Of a stretch of 49,621 nucleotides of DNA, positions 48,406 through 49,621 are shown one piece after another. Each line of letters begins with the position of its first letter. Position 1 is the first letter of the stretch. Both the position numbers and the translations under genes were made by a program. Under the pieces are notes generated by a model. The model saw nothing but the letters and a program-made list of their open reading frames with translations, was not told where the DNA came from and made no database searches. The stretch is from Gemmatimonas sp. (lineage in GTDB: Bacteria; Gemmatimonadota; Gemmatimonadetes; Gemmatimonadales; Gemmatimonadaceae): assembly GCA_021154285.1 (NCBI GenBank), contig JAJKIV010000171.1, forward strand, positions 1-49,621. Reading direction: 5' to 3'.

Positions 48406-49581
48406 ATGCGCATCGGGGTGGATGCGACGTGCTGGGCAAATGCCCGCGGGTATGGGCGGTTCGCTCGCGAGCTGCTTCGCGCAATGGTCGTCGAGGGCGC
48501 GTCGCACGAGTTCGTGTGTTTCGTCGACGAGCGCTCGGCGCGGTGCTTCGATCTGGTCGGTGCTGGCGTGCGCACGGTGTTGGTGCGGCAGTCGGCGTCA
48601 CCGACGACCGCGGCGAGCGCGAACGGCAACCGTTCGCTGAGTGACATGTGGCGCATGACGCGAGCGGTTGCGCGCGAGGACCTCGACGTGTTTTTCTCGC
48701 CGTCGGTCTACACGTATTTCCCGCTCCCACCCATGCTCGCCGCGGTGATCACGTTCCACGACGCGATCGCCGATAAGTTTCCCGAGCTGACGCTCCCGTC
48801 ATCACGAGCGCGGCTTTTCTGGCGCATGAAGGTACAGATGGCACTGGCGCAGTCGCGCCTCGTGCTCACGGTGTCGGATTACGCGGCGGCCCAGGTCAGC
48901 CGGACGCTGGGCGTGCGTCGCGATCGCATTCGCATTGCGGTGGAGGCGGCGGCGCCGGCCTACAGGCCGAGCGAGTCGGCAGAGGATGTTCTCGCGGCGG
49001 CGCGGCGCGCCGGGATTCCCGACGGCCGGCGCTGGTTCGCCTACGTGGGCGGCTTCAACCCGCATAAGCACGTCGACGCGATCGTGCGTGCGCACGCGGC
49101 ACTCGTCGGTGATCTCACCGATCCGCCGATGCTCGTGCTCGTTGGCGCGATCGACGACGACCCATTCTTCGGCGCGCAGAAGCGCATCCGTGACGAGATC
49201 GCGCGATGCGGCACGGGTGATCATATCCGCTGGGCGGGGTACGTGCCTGACGATGAGCTGCGCCATCTCTTGTCTGGCGCGCTCGCACTCGTGTTGCCGT
49301 CGGAATCGGAGGGGTTCGGTTTGCCGGCGGTCGAGGCGGCTGCCTGCGGCGTCCCCGTCATCGCGACCACCGAGAGTCCGCTTCCGCAGTTGCTGGCGGG
49401 CGGCGGGATTTTCACCGCGCCGCGGGACGAGATGGCGTTAGGCGCCGCGATGCGGCGCCTTGCGACCGACGAGCCGCATCGCCGCGCGCTCGCGGCCGGC
49501 GCGCTCGCGCGTGCCGGTACGCTGAGCTGGACGTCGAGTGCGAGAGCAGCGCTCGACGCGCTGGTGGAGGCGGCCGCGTGA
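48406..49581 (+). CDS. Glycosyltransferase family 4 (mannosyltransferase-like)
   Basis: MRIGVDATCWANARGYGRFARELLRAMV...FFSPSVYTYFPLPPMLAAVITFHDAIADKFPEL...FAYVGGFNPHKHVDAIVRAHA...ALVLPSESEGFGLPAVEAAACGVPVIATTESPLPQLL. Confidence 0.92.
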   Translation: MRIGVDATCWANARGYGRFARELLRAMVVEGASHEFVCFVDERSARCFDLVGAGVRTVLVRQSASPTTAASANGNRSLSDMWRMTRAVAREDLDVFFSPSVYTYFPLPPMLAAVITFHDAIADKFPELTLPSSRARLFWRMKVQMALAQSRLVLTVSDYAAAQVSRTLGVRRDRIRIAVEAAAPAYRPSESAEDVLAAARRAGIPDGRRWFAYVGGFNPHKHVDAIVRAHAALVGDLTDPPMLVLVGAIDDDPFFGAQKRIRDEIARCGTGDHIRWAGYVPDDELRHLLSGALALVLPSESEGFGLPAVEAAACGVPVIATTESPLPQLLAGGGIFTAPRDEMALGAAMRRLATDEPHRRALAAGALARAGTLSWTSSARAALDALVEAAA

Positions 49582-49621
49582 CCGGCCCGCTGCGCTTCTG
49601 CATGTTCTCCACGTTCTACCC
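49578..49621 (+). CDS. Start of another gene (probable glycosyltransferase), truncated by window end
   Basis: GTGA overlap with previous stop; reads VTGPLRFCMFSTFY. Confidence 0.5.
   Translation, partial: MTGPLRFCMFSTFY

Larger units (their letters stand above)
1295..49442. repeat. Dispersed short motif CGTTAGGY / RCCTAACG, 39 exact CGTTAGG cores counted by eye
   Basis: Core starts: 1295, 4558, 4997, 6222, 6596, 7095, 7605, 9734, 13469, 13602, 15104, 16446, 17567, 21330, 22968, 23020, 23455, 24328, 24488, 24714, 27976, 30348, 30791, 31441, 31835, 32670, 33376, 34929, 37836, 38851, 39398, 40581, 41744, 42059, 42333, 42943, 45220, 46472, 49436. Confidence 0.9.

Noticed and set aside
1295-49442. 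TTAGGC resemblance to eukaryotic (nematode) telomere repeat
   Set aside because: Copies are single and dispersed, not tandem, and the context CGTTAGGY is constrained beyond TTAGGC; a telomere role is not supported.
1-49621. tRNA, rRNA, transposase, integrase, prophage or toxin-antitoxin genes
   Set aside because: None recognised in the translations or by eye; region looks like stable chromosomal biosynthetic DNA.

Overview
High-GC bacterial window, roughly 32 tightly packed genes. Composition and gene content suggest Gemmatimonadota or a similar phylum, but this is inference only. Most of it is an exopolysaccharide/O-antigen type biosynthesis region: flippase, many GT2/GT4 glycosyltransferases, rfbB/rfbA, wecB, two asparagine-synthase-like amidotransferases, heparinase II/III-like, bi-domain oxidoreductase, O-antigen ligase/polymerase, polysaccharide deacetylase, and three right-handed beta-helix lipoproteins. 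Embedded in it is a methionine-cycle operon (metH plus a homocysteine methyltransferase/MTHFR fusion). Main observations: (1) a dispersed 8-mer CGTTAGGY / RCCTAACG, 39 hand-counted exact 7-mer cores, occurring in every reading frame and forming 7 stop codons; (2) a SAM-II-like riboswitch with a terminator-like hairpin before metH; (3) two c-di-GMP-I (GEMM)-like riboswitches, each before one of two beta-helix/Ig-like lipoprotein genes; (4) heptanucleotide repeat tracts at domain boundaries of the methionine-cycle proteins; (5) a 191-bp, about 96% identical inverted patch between two otherwise divergent beta-helix genes, suggesting gene conversion; (6) an unusual formyltransferase plus beta-propeller fusion; (7) a tandem GT2 triplet with one apparently degenerate member. 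All calls come from reading the sequence and supplied translations; no searches were run.
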